A DNA stretch of 51,650 nt from Clostridiales bacterium (GTDB taxonomy: Bacteria; Bacillota; Clostridia; Christensenellales; Aristaeellaceae): assembly GCA_015056265.1 (NCBI GenBank), contig SVGR01000002.1, positions 1-51,650 on the forward strand, read 5' to 3'. Position 1 is the first letter of the stretch; each line of letters starts with the position of its first letter. This document shows, one piece after another, positions 11,191 through 19,968 of this stretch. Below the pieces are notes generated by a model. That model saw nothing but the letters and a program-made list of their open reading frames with translations, did not search any database and was not told where the DNA came from. The translations under genes and the position numbers were made by a program.

Positions 11191-11224
11191 AGTATGCGCT
11201 CCTTTTTATGATATATACAATATT

Positions 11225-11253
11225 ATTATAGCAAAAAGCGACGAAAAAACCAA
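11225..11253 (-). promoter_or_regulatory. Promoter for the C39-like/SpoIID-like pair
   Basis: Minus strand TTGGTT - 17 bases - TATAAT, about 35 bases before the start. Perfect -10, moderate -35. Confidence 0.55.
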
Positions 11254-11276
11254 TGGCAAGTTTTCCTCAGGAATAA

Positions 11277-11305
11277 TTTACAGAGGGGAAAAAGCATGAT
11301 ATAAT
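11277..11305 (+). promoter_or_regulatory. Sigma-A promoter of the MATE gene
   Basis: TTTACA - 17 bases - TATAAT, ending 35 bases before the start codon and divergent from the preceding promoter. Confidence 0.8.
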
Positions 11306-11340
11306 TATGTTTAAATTGTGCTTGACAGGGAAAGGGGGAA

Positions 11341-12792
11341 ATGGAGATGATTCAATTCTTCCGCCGCTTTTTTACGCCGGCGTGTTTTGTGAAAAAGGAT
11401 CAGGTGCTGGGTGAATTGCCCCAGGGTATGCAGGCCTACCGGGATGTATGGCGCATTGCATTGCCCAGCGTGATTGAAATGGTGCTGATGAGCCTGATTG
11501 GCTCTGTGGATACCATGATGGTGGGGAATGTGTTGGGGCCGGAGGGGCTGTCCTCCGTAGGGCTGCCTACCCAGCCTCGTATGCTGCTGCTGTGCATCTT
11601 TTTTGCCCTGAATGTGGGCGTTACCGCCATTGTGGCCAGAAGAAAAGGGGAAGAGAGGCAGGAGGCGGCCAACAGCACATTACGCAATGCCATGATGCTG
11701 GCCCTGTTCTTATCCCTTGTGATGATGCTGGTGGCCACGTTCTTTGCGGAGCCGCTGATGCGCCTGGCGGGCGGCGATAGCGCGGAGAGCGAAAAAGTAT
11801 TCAGTGATGCGGTGGATTATTTCCGGATCATGAGCTATGCCCTTCCCATTAATGCCCTTTCCATGTGTATTTGCGCCGCCCAGCGGGGCATTGGCAAAAC
11901 CCGCATCACCATGTGGGTGAATGTGGTCAGCAATCTGACCAACGTATTTTTCAATTTCTGCCTGATTGGCGGCAATCTGGGCTTCCCCAGGCTGGAGGTA
12001 AAGGGCGCCGCCATCGCCTCTGTGATCGGTATGTGCGTGGGTTTTGTGATGGCCCTTGGCACGCTGCTCATTGGCGGAAAGTGGAAAGGATATTTGCATA
12101 TCTCCATCCGGGATAAGTGGCGTTTTGAGAAGGACGCCATGAAATCCATCGTCAAGGTGGGTGGCAACGCCGCCATTGAGCAATTGGGTGTGCGGTTCGG
12201 CTTTTTCATCTACGGCCGCATTCTCTTTTCTCTGGGCACTACCATGTATGCTGCCAATCAGATCTGCATGCAGCTGCTGAATCTTTCCTTCACCTTCGGG
12301 GACGGCTTTGGCGTGGCGGGGACGGCGCTGGTGGGCCAGAATTTGGGCCGTAAGCGGGCGGATCTATCCATGATCTACGGTAAAGTGTGCCAGCGGTATG
12401 CCATGGTGGTGGCCATCCTGCTGGGCGCCTCCATCATCATCTTCCGCTATCAGCTGGCGGGCTTGTTCATCGGCGCAAATACGGAAAACGCCGGCCAGGT
12501 GCTTGAGTACGCCGCCCAGACCATGTTTGTACTGGCGGCGGTGCAGCCCTTCCAGACCACGGCTGTGGTGCTGTCCAGCAGCCTTCGGGGAGCAGGGGAT
12601 AATCTGTATGTTGCCATGGTGTCCACCACTTGCGTCAGCGTGGTTCGGCCCATCATGGCGGTGCTGGCGGTGAATGTGCTGCATCTTGGCCTGACGGGGA
12701 CTTGGATTTTCGGCCTGTCTGAAATCGTGCTCCGGGTAGTGCTGCTCTATCCTAGGTTCAACAGCGGCAAATGGAAGAACAAGAAAGTATAA
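11341..12792 (+). CDS. MATE family efflux transporter
   Basis: 483 residues of mostly membrane helices in two similar halves, as expected for a 12-helix MATE (multidrug and toxic compound extrusion) cation antiporter. N-half: IALPSVIEMVLMSLIGSVDTMMVG, the usual first MATE helix with its conserved Asp. C-half: IVKVGGNAAIEQLGVRFGFF and GTALVGQNLGRKRADLS. A cytoplasmic N-terminal tail of about 35 residues precedes the first helix. The G-run ribosome site is close to the ATG at 11341; the ATG at 11347 has better spacing and is an alternative start. Drug substrates cannot be predicted. Monocistronic. Confidence 0.9.
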   Translation: MEMIQFFRRFFTPACFVKKDQVLGELPQGMQAYRDVWRIALPSVIEMVLMSLIGSVDTMMVGNVLGPEGLSSVGLPTQPRMLLLCIFFALNVGVTAIVARRKGEERQEAANSTLRNAMMLALFLSLVMMLVATFFAEPLMRLAGGDSAESEKVFSDAVDYFRIMSYALPINALSMCICAAQRGIGKTRITMWVNVVSNLTNVFFNFCLIGGNLGFPRLEVKGAAIASVIGMCVGFVMALGTLLIGGKWKGYLHISIRDKWRFEKDAMKSIVKVGGNAAIEQLGVRFGFFIYGRILFSLGTTMYAANQICMQLLNLSFTFGDGFGVAGTALVGQNLGRKRADLSMIYGKVCQRYAMVVAILLGASIIIFRYQLAGLFIGANTENAGQVLEYAAQTMFVLAAVQPFQTTAVVLSSSLRGAGDNLYVAMVSTTCVSVVRPIMAVLAVNVLHLGLTGTWIFGLSEIVLRVVLLYPRFNSGKWKNKKV

Positions 12793-12853
12793 ATACGGTT
12801 ATAAAATCCATCCAGACGGCGCATCCTGACTGTAAAAAGGAGGGATGCGCTGC

Positions 12854-12991
12854 ATGTATATTCTGGAATGGGACAAGGATAAGCACCGGCAGAAACGGAA
12901 AGCCAGGCGGGCCTTCCGCAGCTATGCACGAAACGGATGGGAAAGCCCCTGGATTCGAAAAAACAGCTGGTGGCAGGCCATTCGCAAATGA
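12854..12991 (+). CDS. Possible 45-residue Trp/Arg/Lys-rich peptide
   Basis: This reading frame in a 332-base gap starts 10 bases after AAAAGGAGGG, one of the strongest ribosome sites nearby, and runs 45 codons to TGA. The peptide is very basic, with four Trp (YILEWDKDKHRQKRKARR near the N-terminus, ending with NSWWQAIRK). No signal peptide or family was recognised. It could be a small regulatory or antimicrobial-like peptide, or a chance frame. The ribosome site and an uninterrupted frame are the only positive evidence. The rest of the gap holds only the yicC promoter. Confidence 0.35.
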   Translation: MYILEWDKDKHRQKRKARRAFRSYARNGWESPWIRKNSWWQAIRK

Positions 12992-13088
12992 TTTGCAAAT
13001 GAAGTGGCGGGATGGTGAAATCTTTTCTGGAAAGTTTGCGAATCTTGCTGAAAATCAAAATTTGGGCTTTTCAGCGGCCGGCTTTGTA

Positions 13089-13097
13089 TGGTATAAT
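13089..13097 (+). promoter_or_regulatory. Extended -10 promoter at the head of the housekeeping cluster
   Basis: TGG-TATAAT, 27 bases before the yicC start, with no good -35. Probably the main promoter of the long cluster to 27380, since no terminator was seen inside it. Confidence 0.65.
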
Positions 13098-13124
13098 TAC
13101 AAGGTTTAAGGAGGGATTTTGCCC

Positions 13125-14000
13125 ATGAGAAGCATGACGGGTTACGGTCGGCGGCTGGTAAGCCGGGACGGACGGGAAATGACGGTGGAAATCAAGACGG
13201 TGAATCACCGTTTTCTGGATGTGTCCCTCAGAATGCCCCGGGCTCTTTCCTTTGCGGAGGAAGCGGTGCGCAAAAAGCTGTCCCAGCGTCTGCGCCGCGG
13301 CCATGTGGATATGAATGTGACCTATCTTAATCTCCGGGCCGACGCCCGGATCGTCCGGGTGGATGAAGGACTGGTTTCCCAGTATCAGGATGCTGTTGCC
13401 CGGATCGGCCGGATCCTCAACGGCACCGGGGAAATTGATCTGGCTTCCTTTATCGCAGCGCAGCCCGATGTAATGCAGGTGACCGTGGCGGAAGAAGACC
13501 AGGAAGCGGTGCTGCAGTTGCTGCTGGATACCATGGAAGCGGCTCTTTCCGATGTGGAAGATATGCGCAGTCGGGAAGGAGAGGCTCTGCGCCAGGATCT
13601 TTCCCTGCATCTTGACGAGGTTGCCTCCCTCCGGGATGAAATCGCCCGGATTGCCCCGGAAGTGCCCCGGATCTATCAGGAAAAGCTGAAAGCGCGGCTA
13701 TCCGAACTGGGCGTTCAGGAACTGGATGAGCAGCGCCTCTATCAGGAGGTGGCCCTGATGGCCGATCGCTGCGCCATTGACGAAGAATTATCCCGGCTGA
13801 TCAGCCATTTTGATCAGGTAAAGGAAGCGCTATCCGGGAACGGCGAAGTGGGGCGGCGGCTGGATTTCCTGGTGCAGGAACTGAACCGGGAAGTGAACAC
13901 CATCGGCTCCAAGGCCTCTGACGCACGGATCACCAAACTGGTGGTTGCGGCCAAGAGCGAAATTGAAAAACTGAGAGAACAAGTGCAGAATGTGGAGTGA
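13125..14000 (+). CDS. yicC: YicC/YloC-type endoribonuclease family protein
   Basis: 291 residues. The family (YloC in Bacillus, YicC in E. coli) is reported to be an endoribonuclease and is usually encoded before remA and gmk, as here. Signature parts: N-terminal MRSMTGYGR, VEIKTVNHRFLDVS, RRGHVDMNV, and the C-terminal DUF1732-like segment GRRLDFLVQELNREVNTIGSKA, which carries the conserved acidic residues. ATG 13125 is 8 bases after AAGGAGGGA; an upstream TTG at 13119 is too close to that site. Confidence 0.93.
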   Translation: MRSMTGYGRRLVSRDGREMTVEIKTVNHRFLDVSLRMPRALSFAEEAVRKKLSQRLRRGHVDMNVTYLNLRADARIVRVDEGLVSQYQDAVARIGRILNGTGEIDLASFIAAQPDVMQVTVAEEDQEAVLQLLLDTMEAALSDVEDMRSREGEALRQDLSLHLDEVASLRDEIARIAPEVPRIYQEKLKARLSELGVQELDEQRLYQEVALMADRCAIDEELSRLISHFDQVKEALSGNGEVGRRLDFLVQELNREVNTIGSKASDARITKLVVAAKSEIEKLREQVQNVE

Positions 14001-14006
14001 TTTGCA

Positions 14007-14264
14007 ATGAAGCTGCTGAACATCGGCTTTGGCAATCTGGTCACAGCGGAAAGAATTATTGCCATAATTACCCCGGATTCGGCACCGGTGAAAAGAATAA
14101 TCAATGAAGCCCGGGAAAAAGGAATGCTGGTGGATGCCACGGCGGGCCGCCGCACCCGGGCGGTACTGATGATGGACAGCGGCCATGTGGTGCTTTCCGC
14201 CGTTCAGCCGGAAACCATTGCGGGCCGTATCCAAAGCGATACGGAGGAGGGGAAAGGCAAATGA
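14007..14264 (+). CDS. remA: RemA family extracellular-matrix regulator
   Basis: 85 residues, the normal size. In Bacillus RemA is a DNA-binding activator of biofilm matrix operons and forms ring-shaped oligomers. Conserved features: [31 protein letters not shown], and [16 protein letters not shown], with the Arg-rich patch used for DNA binding. The ribosome site is GGAGTGAT across the yicC stop. Its stop codon overlaps the gmk start (ATGA). Confidence 0.95.
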   Translation: MKLLNIGFGNLVTAERIIAIITPDSAPVKRIINEAREKGMLVDATAGRRTRAVLMMDSGHVVLSAVQPETIAGRIQSDTEEGKGK

Positions 14265-14860
14265 AGGAAGAAAGAAAGAGCATGCTGATCGTCATCTCCG
14301 GGCCTTCGGGCACGGGCAAGGGCACCATTTGCGAACGATTGCTTGCAGAGGATCCCAGTCTCACGTTTTCCGTCAGCGCCACCACCCGCTATCAGCGGGA
14401 TAACGAAATCGACGGGGTACATTATCACTTTATTTCTGAGGCGGAATACGATCGGCTGTTGGCGGAGGATGCTTTCCTGGAGCATGCCACTGTGCACGCA
14501 CACCGCTACGGTACCCTAAAATCCCAGGTGCAGCAGCTGATGGATAAGGGCCTGAACGTGGTATTGGATATCGATCCTCAGGGCGCAAAAGAAGTGATGC
14601 GCCAGCGCCCCGACTGCGTATCTATCTTTATTCTGCCCCCTTCCTATGAGGCGCTTCGGGTGCGGCTGCATACCCGCAACACCGATGATCCCAGGGAAAT
14701 TGAACGCCGCTTGGGCAATGCCAGGGGTGAAATCGAACAAATGCATCTGTACCAGTATGCGGTGGTCAATGATGATCTGGAACTGGCCTATCAGCAGGTT
14801 TCTGCCATCATCGCAGCCGAAAAACAGCGTACTGCCAGGTATATTCCTGTGATAGAATAA
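14261..14860 (+). CDS. gmk: Guanylate kinase
   Basis: 199 residues. Phosphorylates GMP to GDP with ATP, also a control point for (p)ppGpp in Firmicutes. P-loop [10 protein letters not shown] near residue 13, the GMP-binding [19 protein letters not shown] near 38, and [10 protein letters not shown] near 101. It overlaps remA by 4 bases and is followed 15 bases later by rpoZ, which has its own ribosome site. Confidence 0.97.
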   Translation: MKEERKSMLIVISGPSGTGKGTICERLLAEDPSLTFSVSATTRYQRDNEIDGVHYHFISEAEYDRLLAEDAFLEHATVHAHRYGTLKSQVQQLMDKGLNVVLDIDPQGAKEVMRQRPDCVSIFILPPSYEALRVRLHTRNTDDPREIERRLGNARGEIEQMHLYQYAVVNDDLELAYQQVSAIIAAEKQRTARYIPVIE

Positions 14861-14875
14861 AAGGAGGAACAAAAA

Positions 14876-15091
14876 ATGTCTGTGAACAAGCCTGCTATTG
14901 ATGAACTGTGCGAAAAGGTAGATTGCCGGTATACCCTGGTTGTTGAAAGCGCCAAGCGCGCCCGGGAACTGGTGGGGGGCGCCCAGCCTCTCATCGATCC
15001 CAAGGATAAGAAGCCCGTTTCCATCGCCGTGGACGAAATCAACAGGGGTCTGCTCACCTATCGGCGCAATCTGGAAGATGAAGAAGGCTGA
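14876..15091 (+). CDS. rpoZ: DNA-directed RNA polymerase omega subunit
   Basis: 71 residues. Omega helps fold the beta-prime subunit and assemble RNA polymerase. Features: PAIDELCEKVDCRYTLVVES then AKRARELVGG, which is the conserved omega helix, and VSIAVDEINRGLLTYRR near the end. AAGGAGG lies 8 bases before the ATG. The usual gmk-rpoZ-coaBC order supports the call, and its stop overlaps coaBC by one base. Confidence 0.95.
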   Translation: MSVNKPAIDELCEKVDCRYTLVVESAKRARELVGGAQPLIDPKDKKPVSIAVDEINRGLLTYRRNLEDEEG

Positions 15092-16302
15092 TGCAGATGA
15101 AGGCATTGGAAGGGAAGCAGATCGTACTGGGAATTACGGGAGGCATCGCTGCCTATAAGGCCTGTGATCTTTGCTCCCGGCTGCGGAAGGCAGGGGCGGA
15201 TGTCTTCGTCATCATGACGAAAAACGCCTGCGAATTTGTAGCGCCCCTGACTTTCGAAACCCTGTCCAACCATCCGGTGGTTACCGATACCTTCAAGCGG
15301 CCCGATACCTGGGAAGTGGAGCATGTGGCCCTGGCCAAGCGCGCGGATCTTTTTGTCATTGCCCCCGCAACCGCCAATATCATGGCCAAAATGGCCCACG
15401 GTATTGCCGATGATATGCTGTCCACCACCGTACTTGCCACACGTGCCCCCATCCTCATCGCTCCTGCCATGAATACAGGCATGTGGGAGAATATTGCCAC
15501 CCAGGAAAATGCGGAAATCCTGAAAAAGCGGGGCGTATGTTTTGTGGGACCGGAGGGCGGTTATCTGGCCTGCGGGGATACCGGCGCCGGCAGAATGAGC
15601 GAGCCTGCGGAAATCTTTGCAAAAATTGAAGAAATCCTTAGCCCCAACCAGGATATGGCGGGGCTTTCGGTGTTGGTAACGGCGGGCCCCACCCAGGAGA
15701 AGCTGGATCCTGTACGCTATATCTCCAACCGTTCCAGCGGAAAGATGGGCTATGCCATCGCGGAAGCGGCTGCCCGACGGGGAGCGAAGGTGACGCTGAT
15801 TACCGGGCCTACCAATCTTTCCATCCCTCAGGGGGCGGAAGGGGTAAAGATTCTGTCCACACAGGATCTGTATGATGAAATGATCAGCCGCTGCGGGAAT
15901 GCCGATATCATTATTCAGGCTGCTGCCCCGGCGGATTTCACCCCGGAAACGGTGGCGGATGAAAAAATCAAAAAGCAAATGGACGGGAATATGACCCTCA
16001 CCCTGAAGCAGACCCCTGACGTGGCCAGGGCCGTGGGCGAAAGAAAGCGCCCGGGGCAGACGCTGATCGGCTTTGCGGCGGAAACCAATGATGTATTGGA
16101 AAATGCTCAGGGGAAGCTTAAGAAGAAGAATCTGGATATGATTGTGGCCAATGACGTCACCGTCCCCGGCGCAGGCTTTGACGTGGATACCAATATCGTC
16201 ACTTTTATCACGCATCAGGGCATGGAATCCCTGCCCTGCATGCAAAAGACCCAGGTGGCGGAGGAATTGCTCCATCGCGCCCTGAAACTGCACAATCGCT
16301 AA
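15091..16302 (+). CDS. coaBC: Bifunctional phosphopantothenoylcysteine decarboxylase/synthetase
   Basis: 403 residues, the normal fused length. Makes 4'-phosphopantetheine for coenzyme A: the C-terminal CoaB half joins phosphopantothenate to cysteine, and the N-terminal CoaC half (FMN-dependent) decarboxylates the product. CoaC: GITGGIAAYKACDL, EHVALAKRADLFVIAPATAN, the substrate-binding PAMNTGMW near residue 125 and ACGDTGAGRM near 160 with the active-site Cys. CoaB: TAGPTQEKLDPVRYISN and SSGKMGYAIAE near 212-225. It starts at 15091, overlapping the rpoZ stop. Confidence 0.96.
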   Translation: MQMKALEGKQIVLGITGGIAAYKACDLCSRLRKAGADVFVIMTKNACEFVAPLTFETLSNHPVVTDTFKRPDTWEVEHVALAKRADLFVIAPATANIMAKMAHGIADDMLSTTVLATRAPILIAPAMNTGMWENIATQENAEILKKRGVCFVGPEGGYLACGDTGAGRMSEPAEIFAKIEEILSPNQDMAGLSVLVTAGPTQEKLDPVRYISNRSSGKMGYAIAEAAARRGAKVTLITGPTNLSIPQGAEGVKILSTQDLYDEMISRCGNADIIIQAAAPADFTPETVADEKIKKQMDGNMTLTLKQTPDVARAVGERKRPGQTLIGFAAETNDVLENAQGKLKKKNLDMIVANDVTVPGAGFDVDTNIVTFITHQGMESLPCMQKTQVAEELLHRALKLHNR

Positions 16303-16314
16303 GGGAGGGATAGG

Positions 16315-18537
16315 GTGTACGCGGAAATCATCGTGGATATTGCTTCCGAGCAGGTGGACCGCGTATTCACCTATGCCGTGCCGGATATGATGCCTGTGCA
16401 GCCGGGGATGCGGGTGAAGGTGCCCTTTGGCCCCCGGGAAAAGGAAGGGTTCGTCATCCGATTGAAGGATGATCCCGGCTATGACGAAAGCAAGATCAGG
16501 CCCATCCTTTCCACGCTGGAGGATTATCCTGCCCTGCTGCCCGAACTGATGGAACTGGCCTGGGAAATCCGCCAGAAGGCCCATTGCCCCCTGTGCGAGG
16601 CGCTGCGGCTGATGCTGCCCGCCGAAATGCGGGGCGGCAGAATCAAAGTAAAAACTGAGGAATATGTAAAGCTTCTTATTCCTCAGGATCAGGTAGAGGA
16701 GGCTATCAGCCGCCAGGGACGCTCCGCCAAGCGGAAGCTGCTGCTGACCCTTTTATCTGATGGGCGGCCACACTCCCTGGAGGAACTGAGGGCCATGATC
16801 CGGGATGTGCGGCCTGCCCTTCAATTCCTGGTGGAAAAGGAAATGATCCAGGTATATGAAAAGGAGGCGCTGCGGTCGCCTTATTACGGCAGTGCTGATG
16901 CGTCCCCGGATCCGGAGCTGACGGATGAACAGACGGAGGCATTATCTGAACTGATTCCGGCGCTGCATGCCCCGCAAAAGCCTTTCCTGCTGCATGGGGT
17001 GACGGGATCCGGCAAGACGGAAGTATACATCCGCCTGGTGCGCAAGGCCCTCTCCATGGGAAAGGGCGCCATCATCCTGGTGCCGGAAATTGTGCTCACG
17101 CCCCAGATGATCAACTGGTTCCGTTCTCGCTTCGGGGATACCATGGCGGTGCTCCATTCCCGCCTTTCGCCAGGGGAACGATTTGATGAATGGCGCCGCA
17201 TCCGCTTCGGAGATGCACGGATCGTCATCGGCGCCCGGTCGGCAGTGTTTGCCCCGGTGGATAATCTGGGTGTGATCATCGTGGATGAGGAGCATGAGCA
17301 GACCTATCTTTCCGATCGTTTCCCTCAGTATGACGCCCGGGAGATTGCGGTTTCCCGCGGCAAGCGGGAAAATGCCGTGGCGCTGCTTTCCAGCGCCACC
17401 CCCAGCATTTATTCCTATGCCATGGCCCGCCGGGGAGATTATATGCTGCTGGAGATGCCCCATCGGGTGCTGAACCGGCCGTTGCCAACAATTCATCTTG
17501 TGGATATGCGCAAGGAGCTGCGCTTGGGCAATCACGGCATGTTTTCCAATCTGCTGCTGCAGAAACTGGATGACTGCATCGGTAAGGGGCAGCAGGCCAT
17601 GCTCTTCATTAACCGCCGAGGGTATGCTAGCTCCGTCAACTGTCGCAAGTGCGGCGAAACCATTCGCTGCGACCGCTGTGACGTTTCTATGACCTATCAC
17701 AGCGTGGATCAGACGCTGCGCTGCCATTATTGCGGGGCTGTCCGGCCCATGCCGAAAACCTGTCCCGCCTGCCAGAGCACCTATATCCGTCCCATGGGTA
17801 CGGGTACCCAGAAAGTAGAGGAAGAACTGAACAAGCGCTTCCCGGGCGCCGGGGTGATCCGGATGGATGTGGATACCACCGGCGGCAAGAACGCCCATTT
17901 TGAACTGGTGGATCGGTTCCGGGCCGGGCAGGCGAAGATTCTGCTGGGTACCCAGATGATTGCCAAAGGGCTGGATTTCCCAAGGGTCACCTTGGTTGGG
18001 GCGGTGATGGCGGATCTGACGCTGAATTTCCCCGATTACCGCGCGCCGGAACGCACCTTCCAGCTGCTGGTGCAGGTGGCCGGCCGGGCCGGTCGGGGGG
18101 AAAGGCCGGGGGAAGTGGTGATCCAGACCTATCAGCCCGATCACTATGCCATCGCCGGGGCTGCTACCCAGGATTACCGGGCGTATTTTGACCGGGAGTT
18201 TCAGCGGCGAAAGGCCGATCTGTATCCCCCCTTTACCATGATGGCCCGCTTCCTTTGCGAGGCAAAGGAAATGGAAGTGGCAAAGGCTACGGCTGAAATG
18301 CTGAGGGAGCGGGTGACAAAGGAGTTTTCCGATACGCCCCTGGGCAGGCGCATCCTGTTTATCCGCTCGGATGAAGCGCCTATCAATCGCATTCAGGATC
18401 GGGCACGGGCCCATGTGCTGATGAAATTGCTCAATCATCCCGATACCGACGGAATTTTATCCCGGCTGCAGGAAATGGCCGGGGAGGATTATGCCGCACG
18501 GGTGGTGCTGGAAATCAATCCTGCATCCCTTGCGTAA
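16315..18537 (+). CDS. priA: Primosomal protein N' (replication restart helicase PriA)
   Basis: 740 residues. PriA recognises stalled forks and D-loops and reloads the replisome. An N-terminal 3'-end binding domain ([18 protein letters not shown]) is followed by helicase motifs [14 protein letters not shown] near residue 227 and VDEEHEQTY near 323. Eight cysteines of the zinc-binding insertion lie at about 443-487 ([23 protein letters not shown]), and the C-terminal motifs [16 protein letters not shown] and [13 protein letters not shown] complete the enzyme. The start is GTG at 16315 after GGGAGGGATAGG. It lies in the usual order coaBC-priA-def-fmt. Confidence 0.97.
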   Translation: MYAEIIVDIASEQVDRVFTYAVPDMMPVQPGMRVKVPFGPREKEGFVIRLKDDPGYDESKIRPILSTLEDYPALLPELMELAWEIRQKAHCPLCEALRLMLPAEMRGGRIKVKTEEYVKLLIPQDQVEEAISRQGRSAKRKLLLTLLSDGRPHSLEELRAMIRDVRPALQFLVEKEMIQVYEKEALRSPYYGSADASPDPELTDEQTEALSELIPALHAPQKPFLLHGVTGSGKTEVYIRLVRKALSMGKGAIILVPEIVLTPQMINWFRSRFGDTMAVLHSRLSPGERFDEWRRIRFGDARIVIGARSAVFAPVDNLGVIIVDEEHEQTYLSDRFPQYDAREIAVSRGKRENAVALLSSATPSIYSYAMARRGDYMLLEMPHRVLNRPLPTIHLVDMRKELRLGNHGMFSNLLLQKLDDCIGKGQQAMLFINRRGYASSVNCRKCGETIRCDRCDVSMTYHSVDQTLRCHYCGAVRPMPKTCPACQSTYIRPMGTGTQKVEEELNKRFPGAGVIRMDVDTTGGKNAHFELVDRFRAGQAKILLGTQMIAKGLDFPRVTLVGAVMADLTLNFPDYRAPERTFQLLVQVAGRAGRGERPGEVVIQTYQPDHYAIAGAATQDYRAYFDREFQRRKADLYPPFTMMARFLCEAKEMEVAKATAEMLRERVTKEFSDTPLGRRILFIRSDEAPINRIQDRARAHVLMKLLNHPDTDGILSRLQEMAGEDYAARVVLEINPASLA

Positions 18538-18550
18538 TCAGGAGGATAAA

Positions 18551-19018
18551 ATGGTCAGAAAAATTGTTAAGCTGGGCGATGACGTGCTGCGGAAAATCAG
18601 CAAACCGATGGAAAAATTTGATCTGCGCCTGTGGCTGCTGCTACGGGACATGGCAGATACCATGTATAAGGCCGACGGCGTGGGCCTGGCTGCTCCTCAG
18701 GTGGGCATTTTGCGCCGGGTGGTGGTGATCGATATCGGCGAAGGGCTGATCGAATTAATCAATCCTGAAATCATTGCTGCAGAAGGCGAACAGGCCGGAG
18801 CCGAAGGGTGCCTGAGCGTTCCCAATCGCCGGGGACATGTGGTGCGTCCTAATAAGGTGACGGTGAAGGCACAGGATCGCAAGGGCAAGCCCTTCGAAAT
18901 CACCGGCGAAGGCCTGATGGCCCGTGCTTTGTGCCACGAGATCGATCATCTGGACGGCATCGTATATGTGGATAAGATGGAATATGAAATTTTTGATGAG
19001 GACGAGGAGAACGATTGA
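18551..19018 (+). CDS. def: Peptide deformylase
   Basis: 155 residues. Removes the formyl group from the N-terminal Met of new proteins, partnering Fmt. All three metal-site motifs are present: [10 protein letters not shown] near residue 43, EGCLSVP near 88 and HEIDHLDG near 130 (HExxH). ATG 18551 follows AGGAGGATAAA. The frame is open to 18491 inside priA, but homology begins here. Its stop overlaps the fmt ATG by one base. Confidence 0.97.
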   Translation: MVRKIVKLGDDVLRKISKPMEKFDLRLWLLLRDMADTMYKADGVGLAAPQVGILRRVVVIDIGEGLIELINPEIIAAEGEQAGAEGCLSVPNRRGHVVRPNKVTVKAQDRKGKPFEITGEGLMARALCHEIDHLDGIVYVDKMEYEIFDEDEEND

Positions 19019-19968
19019 TGCGCATCGTTTTTTTAGGCACCCCTGAATTCGGCGTTCCTTCCCTGAAGGCCCTGGTGGAAGCGGGGTATCAGGTGGTGGG
19101 CGTGTTCACCCAGCCTGATAAGCCCAAGGGGCGAGGCAATAAAATGCAGCAGAGCCCTGTGAAGGAATGTGCCCTATCTTATGGCATTCCTGTATTCCAG
19201 CCGGTGAAAATCCGCATCGACGGGGTGGAGGATCTGCGCGCTCTCAAGCCCGATTTGTGTGTTACTGCTGCCTTTGGCCAGATCCTGTCCCAGGAAATTC
19301 TGGATATTCCCACCATCGGAACTGTGAACGTACATTCTTCTCTTCTGCCCAAATACCGGGGCTCTGCCCCCATTAACTGGGCCATTATGGAAGGGGAGAC
19401 GGTTACAGGCGTCACCACCATGATGACGGATAAGGGCCTGGATACCGGGGATATTCTGCTTCAAAAGAAAATGGAGATCCTGCCCGGGGAAACGGCGGAG
19501 GAACTGACCGCCCGGATGGCCCCTGTGGGTGCAGCATTGCTGCTGGAAACCATTCGCCGCATCCAGGCTGGGGATTGCCCTCGGGTGCCCCAGAATGAAG
19601 TGGAAATGAGCTATTTCCCCATGCTGAAGAAGGAAATGGGGGAAATTGACTGGCGGATGAGCGCCCATAGTATCGTCTGCCGGGTGCGGGGGCTGACCCC
19701 CTGGCCTGGATGCTATATGCTGCTGGATAATGGGGAAATATTGAAAGTCTGGACGGCAGAGGAAGTGCAGGGCGAGCGCCATGCCCCCGGTACGGTGATC
19801 AGCGCCGATCCCAAGGCCGGCTTGGTGATCGCTGCCGATGAAAATTATGTGCGTATTGTGGATATGCAGGCCCAGGGGGGCAAGCGCATGAACGCCAGGG
19901 ATTATTTGCGGGGACATCCGCTGAATGCCAAGGTTTGCGTAAAGGGAGAGGAAGAAAACAATGGATAA
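19018..19968 (+). CDS. fmt: Methionyl-tRNA formyltransferase
   Basis: 316 residues. Transfers a formyl group from 10-formyl-THF to Met-tRNAi. Motifs: [16 protein letters not shown], the folate-site VNVHSSLLPKYRGSAPINWA near residue 105 (catalytic Asn/His), and a C-terminal domain with RGLTPWPGCYMLL. GAGGAG lies a few bases before the ATG. It is coupled to def upstream and overlaps rsmB by 8 bases downstream. Confidence 0.97.
   Translation: MRIVFLGTPEFGVPSLKALVEAGYQVVGVFTQPDKPKGRGNKMQQSPVKECALSYGIPVFQPVKIRIDGVEDLRALKPDLCVTAAFGQILSQEILDIPTIGTVNVHSSLLPKYRGSAPINWAIMEGETVTGVTTMMTDKGLDTGDILLQKKMEILPGETAEELTARMAPVGAALLLETIRRIQAGDCPRVPQNEVEMSYFPMLKKEMGEIDWRMSAHSIVCRVRGLTPWPGCYMLLDNGEILKVWTAEEVQGERHAPGTVISADPKAGLVIAADENYVRIVDMQAQGGKRMNARDYLRGHPLNAKVCVKGEEENNG

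Noticed and set aside
12771-13109. 112-codon frame overlapping the end of the MATE gene and the yicC promoter
   Set aside because: No ribosome site, overlaps a gene and a promoter; the shorter frame at 12854 has much better start signals.
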